From assembly GCA_937951485.1 (NCBI GenBank), contig CALEDJ010000020.1, positions 52,010-116,009 on the forward strand: a stretch of DNA of 64,000 nucleotides. Reading direction: 5' to 3'. The position numbers were made by a program, and so were the translations under genes. This DNA is from an uncultured bacterium (lineage in GTDB: Bacteria > Hydrogenedentota > Hydrogenedentia > Hydrogenedentales > CAILVY01). Shown here in pieces: positions 9,070-17,206 of the stretch (the stretch's first letter is position 1; every line of letters starts with the position of its first letter). The notes under the pieces are model-generated. The model was given only the letters and a program-made list of their open reading frames with translations, had not been told where the DNA came from and did not search any database.

Positions 9070-9221
9070 CAGGACGACTTCTTGATAATCGCGTCCACTT
9101 CCGACAGGATAATCCGGCCCACCTCCTTGCGGTGTTCCGGGGAAACCTTGTAATGTTGCAACTGTTCCAGCAATTCGATGGTGCGCATAGCGACCTGGTA
9201 GGCGAAATCCTGCACTTTCAT
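9069..9221 (-). CDS. Small conserved-looking 50-residue protein
   Basis: This short gene encodes 50 residues with no signal peptide or membrane segment. It is predicted mostly helical and charged (MRTIELLEQLQHYKVSPEHR), ending in KKSS. The ATG at 9221 has a GAAGGA ribosome-binding site and lies in an ATGA overlap with the PsiE-like gene stop. Its own stop overlaps the GHL10 start in the same way. Overlaps on both sides argue that it is truly translated. I recognise no family. It could be an accessory peptide of the membrane protein or a translational coupler. Confidence 0.6.
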   Translation of the reverse strand: MKVQDFAYQVAMRTIELLEQLQHYKVSPEHRKEVGRIILSEVDAIIKKSS

Positions 9222-9757
9222 GATGTATCTTCCTTCGTGCTGACAACCCCCGGCAGCAAACGCCGCCATACATGGCCACTGTATTTGTCGCCAACGGATA
9301 CAAGGAAATAAACGATGCCCACCGCCACCACCAGCGCCGCCATGGAAAAGATAAACATGGGGGAATAGTCGCTGGCGTCCAGGATGATGATCTTTCGGGC
9401 GATGGCCATCAGCGCCGTACCTACCACGATCTTGGCGTGAAATACCTCTTCGCGAAGATACACGGTGATGTTCACGAAAATCTCGATCGCGATCAACACC
9501 GCAAGAAAGGCCCCGAAAAGTTCCATGAACCCGCTGATCTTGAATATCATGTGCGGCGGCGACAACAACTCGTCCCAGAACATCAGCATCACATCAAGCA
9601 CACCGAAGAAGATGACAAAGGTCATCATCACCGCGAGTATCTTCACCGCAAAATGAATGCAGCGATGCAGCGTTTCCATCAGCGCGTCCTGCTGATCATT
9701 ATTGGGCGGATCAGGAGGCGGCAGGGCCGGTTTCTTCTGGTCTGTCTCAGTGGCCAT
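9218..9757 (-). CDS. PsiE-family inner-membrane protein
   Basis: A 179-residue protein counted from the ATG at 9757; an ATG at 9799 would add 14 residues and cannot be excluded. After a hydrophilic N terminus it has four hydrophobic segments, roughly VKILAVMMTFVIFFGVL, MELFGAFLAVLIAIEIFV, a shorter VVGTALMAIARKIIIL, and SMAALVVAVGIVYFLV. The IEIFVNITVYL ... KIVVGTALMAIARKIII pattern is typical of phosphate-starvation-inducible PsiE and related proteins, whose function is poorly known. Pairing with a secreted hydrolase through double ATGA overlaps is unusual. No Pho box was sought successfully upstream. Confidence 0.75.
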   Translation of the reverse strand: MATETDQKKPALPPPDPPNNDQQDALMETLHRCIHFAVKILAVMMTFVIFFGVLDVMLMFWDELLSPPHMIFKISGFMELFGAFLAVLIAIEIFVNITVYLREEVFHAKIVVGTALMAIARKIIILDASDYSPMFIFSMAALVVAVGIVYFLVSVGDKYSGHVWRRLLPGVVSTKEDTS

Positions 9758-9909
9758 GGCGATTCGCACTCTTCGGTTGTATGTCTGCGATATGCGCATG
9801 AATGACGGGGAAAGTGTAACAAGGAGACGCTGGGAATTGCCAATCCCGTCATACGACGGTTTGCGGGTTCTCTGCGCTTTCGCACGGCCTGGACAGGATG
9901 ATCCGATAT

Positions 9910-9938
9910 TGACATTTTTTACCCCCGCAGATGTTATT
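9910..9938 (+). promoter_or_regulatory. Predicted sigma70-type promoter of LOV-phosphatase gene
   Basis: A perfect TTGACA at 9910-9915, a 17-base spacer and TGTTAT at 9933-9938 lie about 80 bases before the start codon. The box is the best -35 match in this part of the window. Confidence 0.55.
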
Positions 9939-10019
9939 ATCAGGGAGGGGCAACAAGAGAGTTTTCACTTCAGATGAAGGATTTGGGATTTCACCGGCAA
10001 CCTGAAAGGGATGCATTCC

Positions 10020-11381
10020 ATGATTAGAGGGAAGAGACGGCGACTGCATCCATGCGCAGGAGTCCATTCACGGTTGGCGGCGCGCGTGGAAGACTTGGAG
10101 GCGCAATTGCGCCGCGCGCGGCGCGCCGAGCGGGCGCGGCGCCTGGAAAGCGAACGCCTGAACGAGCAGTTGCAGGTGTTGCAGCGCGCCATGGCCACCA
10201 CTTCTGAAGGCATCACAATCAGCGATGCCCGCCGCGCGGATATGCCGTTGATTTACGTGAATGAGGGTTTCGTCCGGTTGACCGGATATTCCCGGCAGGA
10301 GGTGCTGCACCGGAATTGCCGCTTTCTGCAAGGACCGGATACACCTCCGGAAGAAGTGGACAAAATCCGCGCGGCGCTGAACGAAGGCCGGCAATATACC
10401 GGCGAACTGTTGAACTACCGCAAAGACGGCTCGCCTTTCTGGAACCGCATCTCACTGACGCCGCTGCGAAACAGCCAAGGCAAAGTGACGCATTATGTCG
10501 GCGTGCAGTCCGACATCACAGAGCGGGTGCAAGCCGAAAAATCCGTCCGTGACGCCCTGACACTCCTGGAATCGGTCAATCAGCAGTTGACCGGCGCGAA
10601 CCGGCGCATGAAGCGCGAACTCGCGGCGGCGGCAAAGATGCAGCAGGCGCTGCTGCCCGACCGGGTTCCGGAAACGCCGACGGTCCGCTTTCATTGGAAA
10701 TTGATCCCTTGTGAAGAACTGGCCGGCGACATTCTCAACATATTCCGATTGGATGCGGACCATGTCGGTATCTATCTCCTGGACGTTACAGGGCATGGCG
10801 TGGCGGCGGCATTGCTGGCGGTTTCCGCCAGCAGGATGCTCTCCCCCGTCGGCAATGTGGAGACTCTTCCCTGTGAAGCCAACCATGAGGAGAGTCACAG
10901 TTACCGGTTGCTGGAACCGGCCGAAGTGGCGAACAACCTGAACCGCATTTTTCCCTGGGAGCCGGAATCGGGACAGTTCTTCACCCTGATCTATGGGGTG
11001 CTGAACCTGCGCCGCCTCACCTTCCGTTATGTCTCAGCGGGGCATCCCCCGCCGATTCACCTCAAGGTCTCCGGCGACGCCGTGTTGCCGCGCGGCAAGG
11101 GCCTGCCCATCGGCCTGAGCGAAACACCTTACGAAGAGCAGGTGATTCAAATGACACCGGGCGACCGCCTGTGGATCTATTCCGACGGCGTCACGGAAAC
11201 CGCGAACCAGAATCATGAAGCCTTCGGCAATAACCGATTGTTGGACACGCTGCGCAGACAGGCGGAGACCCCGCTGGAGAAAGGAATGGAAGCGCTACTC
11301 GCTGAATTGCGCGCATGGCGCGGCAATCGCCCTCTTGAGGACGATATTTCACTGGTTGCAGTGGACGCCAGGACGGCATAG
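10020..11381 (+). CDS. LOV-domain (blue-light) SpoIIE/RsbU-type PP2C phosphatase
   Basis: A 453-residue protein. The ATG at 10020 is better spaced from GAAAGGG than the one at 10011. An N-terminal coiled coil (about 20-55) precedes a PAS domain of the LOV class (about 57-170). It has NCRFLQ with the flavin-adduct Cys at residue 100, NYRKDG and FWN with the two flavin-binding Asn, and GVQSD with the signalling Gln near 163. A helical linker leads to a SpoIIE/RsbU phosphatase domain from about 205: AAKMQQALLP, AGD with a metal-binding Asp near 237, DVTGHG at 255-260, and YSDGVTE near 392. LOV-SpoIIE proteins probably dephosphorylate an anti-sigma antagonist in response to blue light, switching on general stress genes. 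No antagonist, anti-sigma factor or sigma gene is adjacent, so the partners are elsewhere. The domain calls are strong. Confidence 0.92.
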   Translation: MIRGKRRRLHPCAGVHSRLAARVEDLEAQLRRARRAERARRLESERLNEQLQVLQRAMATTSEGITISDARRADMPLIYVNEGFVRLTGYSRQEVLHRNCRFLQGPDTPPEEVDKIRAALNEGRQYTGELLNYRKDGSPFWNRISLTPLRNSQGKVTHYVGVQSDITERVQAEKSVRDALTLLESVNQQLTGANRRMKRELAAAAKMQQALLPDRVPETPTVRFHWKLIPCEELAGDILNIFRLDADHVGIYLLDVTGHGVAAALLAVSASRMLSPVGNVETLPCEANHEESHSYRLLEPAEVANNLNRIFPWEPESGQFFTLIYGVLNLRRLTFRYVSAGHPPPIHLKVSGDAVLPRGKGLPIGLSETPYEEQVIQMTPGDRLWIYSDGVTETANQNHEAFGNNRLLDTLRRQAETPLEKGMEALLAELRAWRGNRPLEDDISLVAVDARTA

Positions 11382-11487
11382 ACAGACACGTGCCCCCCGC
11401 ACTCTCAACGTCTTGGTTCGCTCGATGCCTTCAGTGAAATGAAGCGTCCAGTGCCTTGGAATGGCCGGGCGCTTTCGGGGTGAAGAA

Positions 11488-11934
11488 CTATTGCATCGCT
11501 TCCAGGCGTCTACGCGCTTCGCGCACCCCGATCGTTTTCAACTCAAGCACGGCTTTGCGCGTAGCATTACGCAGCCGCAACCGGCCGCCGCGACGCTCCC
11601 ACTGATACACCGACTGACTGCTGACGCCCAACAGTTTCCCCATTTCCACCTGGGTAAGTCCCAGTCTCTCCCGCATGGTGCGGATTGTTTTGGAGGAGAT
11701 GCGCGCCCGGTCTTTTTCTTTAGTCTCTTCCGGCGCTCTTTGCAGCCCGCCTTTGACCGCCTTTTCTGCAATCCGCTTGTTTTCCTTCTGCAAGGACGCA
11801 ACGGTTTTTCGAAGTTGCGACACGGCGCGTCGCGTCTCTACAAGGTCCTTTCGGACATTCTCCAGAGACGCCTTGAACTCTTTTCTTGCGAGCCTTCGTA
11901 CTTCTTCCTGGAACAACTTGTTGAAATTCGGCAC
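11488..11934 (-). CDS. XRE-type helix-turn-helix regulator with N-terminal coiled coil
   Basis: The GTG at 11934 gives a 148-residue protein and has AAGGAG 9 bases upstream. An ATG at 12015 would be longer but lies upstream of the predicted promoter. Residues 20-65 are strongly heptad-like and charged (KASLENVRKDLVETRRAVSQ), probably a dimerising coiled coil. Residues about 82-115 form a Cro/C1-type helix-turn-helix: MRERLGLTQVEMGKLLGVSS then VYQWE. The C-terminal tail is basic. This arrangement, short coiled coil then XRE domain, differs from phage repressors, which carry the HTH first. The target is unknown. It lies between the LOV phosphatase (convergent) and the sulfatase. Confidence 0.8.
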   Translation of the reverse strand: MPNFNKLFQEEVRRLARKEFKASLENVRKDLVETRRAVSQLRKTVASLQKENKRIAEKAVKGGLQRAPEETKEKDRARISSKTIRTMRERLGLTQVEMGKLLGVSSQSVYQWERRGGRLRLRNATRKAVLELKTIGVREARRRLEAMQ

Positions 11935-11965
11935 GAGAGCCACTCCTTCTTTGGACAAGTGAATA

Positions 11966-11993
11966 GTTATAGGAACGTTTAGAGAAGGTCCAC
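11966..11993 (-). promoter_or_regulatory. Possible promoter of XRE-type regulator
   Basis: On the minus strand GTGGAC and TATAAC are 16 bases apart. Transcription would start near 11959, which supports the GTG start at 11934 rather than the ATG at 12015. Confidence 0.35.
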
Positions 11994-12253
11994 CGCTTCC
12001 CTGAATCATCGGCATTTATTCTAGCACCGCATTCCCCGGGATGCAACGTCAAAATCAGTGTGCATTACTTTCAGCAGCGGCTTTTCCTGAGTTGCACAAT
12101 CGCGGGAGTCGGCGTTTATGGCGGCCTTGGTTACTGAAGGGCATGGTTATAGTGGCAGCATGATATTGCGTATTTTCCACATACCAATCTTAAAATAGAA
12201 GAGATTTTTGAAACAGCGCAACTGAATAGGAAATCCGAAATCACGGAGCGATG

Positions 12254-13702
12254 CTATTTCTTTTCCCCAGAGCCGGCTGCTGTTTTCACAAGAGGATCCC
12301 CCATCTTGTGCTGCATCTTTCCCAAGTGTTTTCTGAGACGATTCAGCGCTTCGGCGTGCGCGGCGTCTTCGGAAAGGTCGCGCATTTCCCAGGGATCGTT
12401 TCGCAGGTTAAAGAGCAGCCATTTTTCCGTGGCGGGATAGTGAATCAGTTTGAATCCGTCCATGATCAGCATGCGCTGCAAATCCATGCAGGCGCCGTAA
12501 ATGGCGTTGCGAGCCGCGGACCGGGCGCCGCGCAGCAGCGGCACAAGGCTCCGGTATTCGATCCCCTCCCACGTCGCAACGTCCGCTGTTTCCAGCAACG
12601 TTGGCACAATATCCTGCATGTAGACAGGCGCTTCGATGTGCGCGCCGCGGGGAATGCCGGGTCCGGCGACAATCAGCGGCACGCGCATACTGTGATCATA
12701 CATGTTCTGCTTGCCCATCAACCCGTGCTGGCCGCAGGCCAGCCCATTGTCAGCGGAAAACACAACGAGTGTGTTGTCACCAAACCCGGCAGCATCCAAG
12801 GCATCGAGGATCCGGCCCACCTGCGCGTCCAGATGGGCGATGATGGCGTAATATTCCGCGCGATGCACCTTTACGGCGGCCTCGGTCCGGGGAAATGGAG
12901 CGAGTTTTTCGTCGCGTAAATCCGAACCGCACCCTATCGCGTCTTTATATGGATACTCGGGCAGGAAATTTTTCGGCACGGCGATGTTTTCAGGCGGATA
13001 TTGATCCAAGAATTCCTTGGGCGACTGCCGGGGGTCATGCGGCGCGTTGAAGGACAGGTACATGAAAAATGGCTTGTCGCCGGTCCTGGCGTCCTGAAGG
13101 AAAGATTCCGCATCGTCGGCGACCACTTCGCTCCAATGGCGTCCGCCTTCCCAATATCCTCCTTCTGATGTGTCCCAGGGACGCCATGCGTCCGGCGCAC
13201 CGGACTTTGGACGGTGGTATCCCGATTCCGCGAGGAAGGGCATGCCGCCGGGCCGCACATGCGCGGTATGTTGGAACACTTGTTCCGGCGCCGTCGCCAC
13301 ATGCCATTTGCCGGAGAAATAGGTTGCATATCCCGCTTCGGCCATACGCAACGGCCACAGGCGGCCTGCGTCCCGTTCGGCATCCAACCGTTTATCGAGC
13401 GCCTGGGCGCGCCAGAGGTATGCGCCCGTCATGAGCATGGTGCGGCTGGCCACACAAATGGCCCCGTGCCATCCCCCCATGTTATAGGCGTTCACGAAGA
13501 CCGCGCCCCGCGCCGCCAGGCGGTCTATGTTCGGGGTGCGCGCCTCCCGACCGCCCAGCGCGCCAACGCATCCGGGGTCCAGATCATCCGCAAAGAGGAA
13601 CAACACATTGGGCCGGGACCGCGCCGGCGCACCAAAGGCTGGACATGCGGCCAATGCCGCCGCACCCACGCCCATTCGTGCAAGGAATTCGCGTCTATGC
13701 AT
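12254..13702 (-). CDS. Tat-exported type I sulfatase
   Basis: A 482-residue protein starting at the ATG at 13702, which follows GCGGAG and begins a twin-arginine signal (HRREFLARMGVGAAALAA). The alkaline-phosphatase-superfamily sulfatase fold is clear: NVLFLFADDLD binds metal, TPNIDRLAARG follows, and SGKWH and ADNG...GQHGLMGK complete the site. The nucleophile motif is CVASR (83-87), a Cys-type motif with Ala where CxPSR has Pro. Cys-type sulfatases need conversion of Cys to formylglycine by an anaerobic (anSME) or FGE maturase, and neither is in the window. It probably removes sulfate from sulfated polysaccharides such as fucoidan or mucin-type glycans, in keeping with the GH29 fucosidase further on. 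No TonB system is adjacent. Confidence 0.92.
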   Translation of the reverse strand: MHRREFLARMGVGAAALAACPAFGAPARSRPNVLFLFADDLDPGCVGALGGREARTPNIDRLAARGAVFVNAYNMGGWHGAICVASRTMLMTGAYLWRAQALDKRLDAERDAGRLWPLRMAEAGYATYFSGKWHVATAPEQVFQHTAHVRPGGMPFLAESGYHRPKSGAPDAWRPWDTSEGGYWEGGRHWSEVVADDAESFLQDARTGDKPFFMYLSFNAPHDPRQSPKEFLDQYPPENIAVPKNFLPEYPYKDAIGCGSDLRDEKLAPFPRTEAAVKVHRAEYYAIIAHLDAQVGRILDALDAAGFGDNTLVVFSADNGLACGQHGLMGKQNMYDHSMRVPLIVAGPGIPRGAHIEAPVYMQDIVPTLLETADVATWEGIEYRSLVPLLRGARSAARNAIYGACMDLQRMLIMDGFKLIHYPATEKWLLFNLRNDPWEMRDLSEDAAHAEALNRLRKHLGKMQHKMGDPLVKTAAGSGEKK

Positions 13703-14044
13703 CCGAAGACTCCGCTTGAAACACCGTGGGTTTCGGGTTCGCACATTAACCACCTTCTATTCATCATTATTGTGCGCCATGCGGGGCATTGCGCCGCAGT
13801 TCGAAGCAATCCGAAATAAAAGCGGCATCGTGTTTATAACAGATTACCACACTATGCTTCGCGTCGGGACGCCCGCAACAATGGGGATTGTCGCCGGACG
13901 TCCGCTTCGGATGCATGGTGACCCCATATCCGCGCGTAATTGAGACTGGCATCAATGTGTTTTTCTGAAAGCCCAGGCAACGCGGCATCATTTATAGATA
14001 TGCGTTTCGAGCAAAAGCGCATGTATCTCTCGATCAAAACGTCA

Positions 14045-14108
14045 AATGTGGATGCGGCAAGATGCCGCATCCACATTGACGAAAAGCAGACGCGGCATCC
14101 TGCCGCGT
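14045..14108. repeat. Two tandem GCGGCA/TGCCGC hairpins
   Basis: The first hairpin (14045-14077) has perfect 15-bp arms around AGA. The second (14090-14108) has 8-bp arms ACGCGGCA/TGCCGCGT around TCC. The same core with an AGA loop recurs at 33022-33042. There is no T-tract, so it is not an ordinary terminator; it looks like a REP-type dispersed hairpin. Confidence 0.85.
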
Positions 14109-14142
14109 TATTTACGCATGGATTCGGGGGTGAGTGCTCCTG

Positions 14143-14171
14143 TTGCAGCAGGCGGGAATCCTATGTTAGAT
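14143..14171 (+). promoter_or_regulatory. Possible promoter of SCP2/aminotransferase/transketolase operon
   Basis: TTGCAG at 14143-14148 and TTAGAT at 14166-14171 are 17 bases apart, about 80 bases before the first gene of the operon. The -10 match is modest. Confidence 0.35.
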
Positions 14172-14249
14172 TTCCCCTGCATATGCTTGCGGGGAAGGGA
14201 TGCCCATGCAAAAGGCCGTAATCCGAAGCGATGAGGGGATGCCGTGCCC

Positions 14250-15008
14250 ATGAATCGGGAATTGATTCGCGCCAATCTCAATCTCTATGCCGTGATGCAG
14301 AATCTTGAGGAACTGCCCCGGTTGGACCCGGAGATCGGGGAATTAATCAAGGACTGGAAGATTGCCATCCAGTTTTCAGTCCTGAACGGCCCCTCGGCGC
14401 ATGTAGCGTTCGAGAACGGGGTATGCATGCATGGGCGGGGGGCGCATCCCGCGCCGTCGGTGCGGCTGTTTTTCACCTCGCCGCGACATCTTAACCGGAT
14501 GATTGACGGGTCCGGCACGCCCATCCCCCTGAAAGGCTTTTCAAAACTGTCTTTTCTGCAGAAAGATTTTGCGCAAATGACGGAACGGCTGGAGCATTAT
14601 CTTAAACCGAGGAATGGATTGATTCAGGACGAAGCGTTTCTGCGGGCCAACACGACGATGACCCTTTACACTGCGGCCTATGGCGTGCGCGAACTGGCGA
14701 CATCGGATCCGTTGTGCCAATCCATCGCAGCCCAAACCCCGCAAGGCACACTCCTCATGGGTATTCAGGACGGTCCCCAGGCGCATATCCGTTTCGGCAA
14801 AGACGCCGTGACGGTTGCGAAGGGGCCGGTGGAGCATCCCACGGCGATGATGATGTTTCGGGATTTTGCGGCGGCGAACGCCTTATTGAATATGCGTAGC
14901 GACGCATTTACGGCGGTGGCGAAGGGCGAACTGTTTCTTCGGGGAATGCTTCCCATTGTGGACAATGTCGGCCTGATTATGGACCGAATACAAGGTTATC
15001 TTCTCTGA
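14250..15008 (+). CDS. Tandem SCP2-like (sterol-carrier-type) protein A
   Basis: A 252-residue protein from the ATG at 14250; an in-frame GTG at 14244 is an alternative, closer to GAGGGG. It has no signal peptide or transmembrane segment. Two SCP2-like repeats are visible. The first (about 20-115) runs through FSVLNGPSAHVAFENG to FTSPRHLNRMIDG and a KGFSKLSF strand. The second (about 150-250) runs through MGIQDGPQAHIRFGKDAV to FRDFAAANALL and GELFLRGMLP. The alternation of a ligand-cavity strand, a helix pair and an amphipathic end follows the SCP2 fold, which binds lipids, sterols and acyl-CoAs. It is the first gene of a five-gene operon and has a diverged paralogue as the last gene. Its job is probably to hold a hydrophobic substrate for the enzymes between them; this is an inference. 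Confidence 0.7.
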   Translation: MNRELIRANLNLYAVMQNLEELPRLDPEIGELIKDWKIAIQFSVLNGPSAHVAFENGVCMHGRGAHPAPSVRLFFTSPRHLNRMIDGSGTPIPLKGFSKLSFLQKDFAQMTERLEHYLKPRNGLIQDEAFLRANTTMTLYTAAYGVRELATSDPLCQSIAAQTPQGTLLMGIQDGPQAHIRFGKDAVTVAKGPVEHPTAMMMFRDFAAANALLNMRSDAFTAVAKGELFLRGMLPIVDNVGLIMDRIQGYLL

Positions 15009-15103
15009 TCCACCATGCGGGAGAACTGTCTATGATGAACATCTTGCCTGGCAATGGATGCAGCGCCGGCCGATGCTGCCGGAGAAGGCGGGAGTAACGC
15101 CCA

Positions 15104-16336
15104 ATGGAGACTTATCAATTTCCCGGATCGGCGGCGCTGTTCAAGCGTGCGGCGAAGGTGATCCCCTGCGGTGTTTATGGTCACTTCAGCCCGGCGCCGT
15201 GTGTGCCGGCGGATGCGTATCCGTTCTTCGCGTCTCGCGCCAACGGGTCCCGATTCTGGGATGTTGACGGCAATGAGTTTATTGACTACATGTGCGCCTA
15301 TGGGCCGATGATTCTGGGGTATGGCAATCCGGTGGTGGATGAGGCCTTTCGCGCCCAGATGAACCAGGCGGATTCGTGCAGCCTCGCCTCGCCGAAAATG
15401 GTGGAACTGGCGGAATATCTGGTGAACCTGATCCCTATTGCCAACTGGGCGTTTTTCGCCAAGAACGGCGCGGACATCACCAACTTTGCCGTCATGATCG
15501 CGCGCGCGGCGACGGGCCGGAAGAAAATCATCGCCATTCGCGGCGGCTATCACGGCACCTCGCCCTGGATGCAGGCGCCCGGCCACCACGGCGTTACGGA
15601 GGAAGACCAGGAAAACATCGTCCGGGTTCCCTGGAATGATATCGCCGCGCTGGAGGCGGTCTTTGATCGCCATCCCGGCGATGTGGCGGGATTCATTTCC
15701 ACGCCCTATCACCATCCCGTCTTCGCGGACAACGAAATGCCCGCCGAGGGATACTGGCAGAAGGTGCAGGCGTTGCTGCGCAAGCACGGCGCGGTGTTCA
15801 TCATAGACGATGTCCGCTGCGGGTTCCGCCTGCACATGGGAGGATCCTGCGAATACTTCGGGTTCAAGCCCGACCTGATTTGCTTCTGCAAGGCCATCGC
15901 AAACGGCTATCCCATTTCCGCGCTGGTGGGCGTGGAGGCGCTGAAGAACACCGCCGCCAAAGTTTTCCACACCGGCAGTTACTGGTTTTCCGCCGGGCCG
16001 ATGGCGGCGGCGCTCGCCTGCCTGAAGGAACTCAAGCGTCTTGACGCGCCGGAAATCCTGCGCGCCATCGGCAGGAAACTGAATGAAGGGATGGTCGCCA
16101 TCGCGAAGAGCCACGGCTATGACTTGAAAGTCACCGGAGACCCCGGCATGGCGTATTACAGGATCACCGACGATCCGACCCTGATGCTGCATCAACAATG
16201 GTGCGCGGAATGCACCCGCCGCGGCGCCTTTTTCACCTCGCATCACAACTGGTTCGTATCCACCGCGCATTCGGACAAAGACATTCAGCAGACTTGGGAT
16301 ATCTGCGACGACGCGTTCAAGGCCATCAAATCGTAG
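15104..16336 (+). CDS. Class III PLP aminotransferase (glutamate-1-semialdehyde aminomutase-like)
   Basis: A 410-residue fold-type I enzyme. The ATG at 15104 starts METYQFPGSA. Class III hallmarks are present: WDVDGNEFIDYM near 52, GGYHGT at 147-152 in the PLP-phosphate region, IIDDVRCGFR with the cofactor-contacting Asp at 235, and CKAIANGYPISAL with the Schiff-base Lys at 263. The DDVRCG form of the usual DEVxTG resembles the glutamate-1-semialdehyde aminomutase branch. A heme role is unlikely, since true HemL is normally beside other heme genes and none is here. Between SCP2-like and transketolase genes it more likely transfers an amino group to an aldehyde or ketone, perhaps a transketolase product. 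It is 32 bases upstream of the transketolase N gene, so co-transcription is likely. Confidence 0.87.
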   Translation: METYQFPGSAALFKRAAKVIPCGVYGHFSPAPCVPADAYPFFASRANGSRFWDVDGNEFIDYMCAYGPMILGYGNPVVDEAFRAQMNQADSCSLASPKMVELAEYLVNLIPIANWAFFAKNGADITNFAVMIARAATGRKKIIAIRGGYHGTSPWMQAPGHHGVTEEDQENIVRVPWNDIAALEAVFDRHPGDVAGFISTPYHHPVFADNEMPAEGYWQKVQALLRKHGAVFIIDDVRCGFRLHMGGSCEYFGFKPDLICFCKAIANGYPISALVGVEALKNTAAKVFHTGSYWFSAGPMAAALACLKELKRLDAPEILRAIGRKLNEGMVAIAKSHGYDLKVTGDPGMAYYRITDDPTLMLHQQWCAECTRRGAFFTSHHNWFVSTAHSDKDIQQTWDICDDAFKAIKS

Positions 16337-16368
16337 TGCGGCGCAACGCCAAGGGAGTGCTTACAACA

Positions 16369-17202
16369 ATGCCAATCAACGACCAGGAACTCGGCGAACT
16401 CAAGCGTATCGCGAAAAAAATCCGACTGGACATCGTTGACGTGACGGGATGGTCCGGCGGCGCGCATATCGGCGGTTCGCTCAGCATGGTGGAGATCCTC
16501 ACCATTCTCTACTGGAAATATATGAACATTGACCCGGCCCGACCGAACTGGGAAGACCGCGATCGGTTCGTGTTGAGCAAAGGCCACGGCGGCGTCGGGC
16601 ATGCCGTCGTGCTCGCGCATCGCGGCTATTTCCCGTTCGAAGACCTGAAAGAATTCAACCACACCGGCTCTAAACTCGGTATGCATCTGGACAGCAAGAA
16701 AGCGGTCGGCGTGGAAGCATCCACCGGATCGATGGGGCACGGGCTGTCGCAGGCCGTGGGCATGGCGCTGGGCGCGCGCGTGCTGAAAAAGTCTTGGCGG
16801 GTGTACTGTGTCATCGGCGACGGCGAGAGCAACGAGGGGTCTATCTGGGAGGCGGCCATGGCCGCCGCGCACTACAAACTGGCCAATCTGACGGCCTTTC
16901 TGGACCGCAACCGCATGATGATTGACGGCCCCACGGAGGAGGTCATGAGCCTGGAACCCTTGGCGGACAAGTGGGCCGCCTTTGGCTGGGCGGTCCGTGA
17001 GGTGGACGGCCACGACCTCCGGCAACTCTCCGAAGCCGTGGAGTTTGCCCAGTCCCACCTGGCGGGACCGGTAATGGTTTTATGCAGGACGGTCAAGGGC
17101 AAAGGCGTGGACTTCATGGAGAACGATCCCGCCTGGCATTACGGGGGACTGAGCAAGGAACTCGTGGAACGGGCGAAGCAATCGGTGGAACGAGAGGGCT
17201 GA
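16369..17202 (+). CDS. Transketolase, N-terminal (ThDP-binding) subunit
   Basis: A 277-residue subunit from the ATG at 16369; earlier starts in this frame would overlap the aminotransferase gene. It covers the diphosphate-binding domain of a split transketolase. LSKGHG near residue 69, GMHLDS, STGSMGHGLSQAVGMALG and the thiamine-diphosphate motif GDGESNEG...N with Mg-binding Asp and Asn are all present. VKGKGVDFME near the end is also typical. In two-subunit transketolases this part pairs with the PYR/C-terminal subunit, here encoded 4 bases downstream. Together they transfer two-carbon ketol units between sugar phosphates or related acceptors. The housekeeping role cannot be excluded, but its place between SCP2 and aminotransferase genes suggests a dedicated pathway. 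Confidence 0.92.
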   Translation: MPINDQELGELKRIAKKIRLDIVDVTGWSGGAHIGGSLSMVEILTILYWKYMNIDPARPNWEDRDRFVLSKGHGGVGHAVVLAHRGYFPFEDLKEFNHTGSKLGMHLDSKKAVGVEASTGSMGHGLSQAVGMALGARVLKKSWRVYCVIGDGESNEGSIWEAAMAAAHYKLANLTAFLDRNRMMIDGPTEEVMSLEPLADKWAAFGWAVREVDGHDLRQLSEAVEFAQSHLAGPVMVLCRTVKGKGVDFMENDPAWHYGGLSKELVERAKQSVEREG

Positions 17203-17206
17203 GAAC

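Larger units (their letters stand above)
13703..14249. other. 547-base intergenic region between divergent genes
   Basis: It separates the divergent sulfatase and SCP2 operon. It holds two tandem hairpins (14045-14108) and a possible promoter at 14143-14171. I see no convincing gene; short frames here have no ribosome-binding site or family resemblance. Confidence 0.6.

Noticed and set aside
6559-9153. A plus-strand frame of 864 codons
   Set aside because: It is antisense to the GHL10 gene, which has a signal peptide and conserved motifs.
15104-16336. HemL in a heme biosynthesis locus
   Set aside because: Only family resemblance; no other heme gene is near and the neighbours point elsewhere.
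16198-17202. A longer start for the transketolase N gene overlapping the aminotransferase
   Set aside because: The ATG at 16369 gives normal family length and lies beyond the aminotransferase stop.
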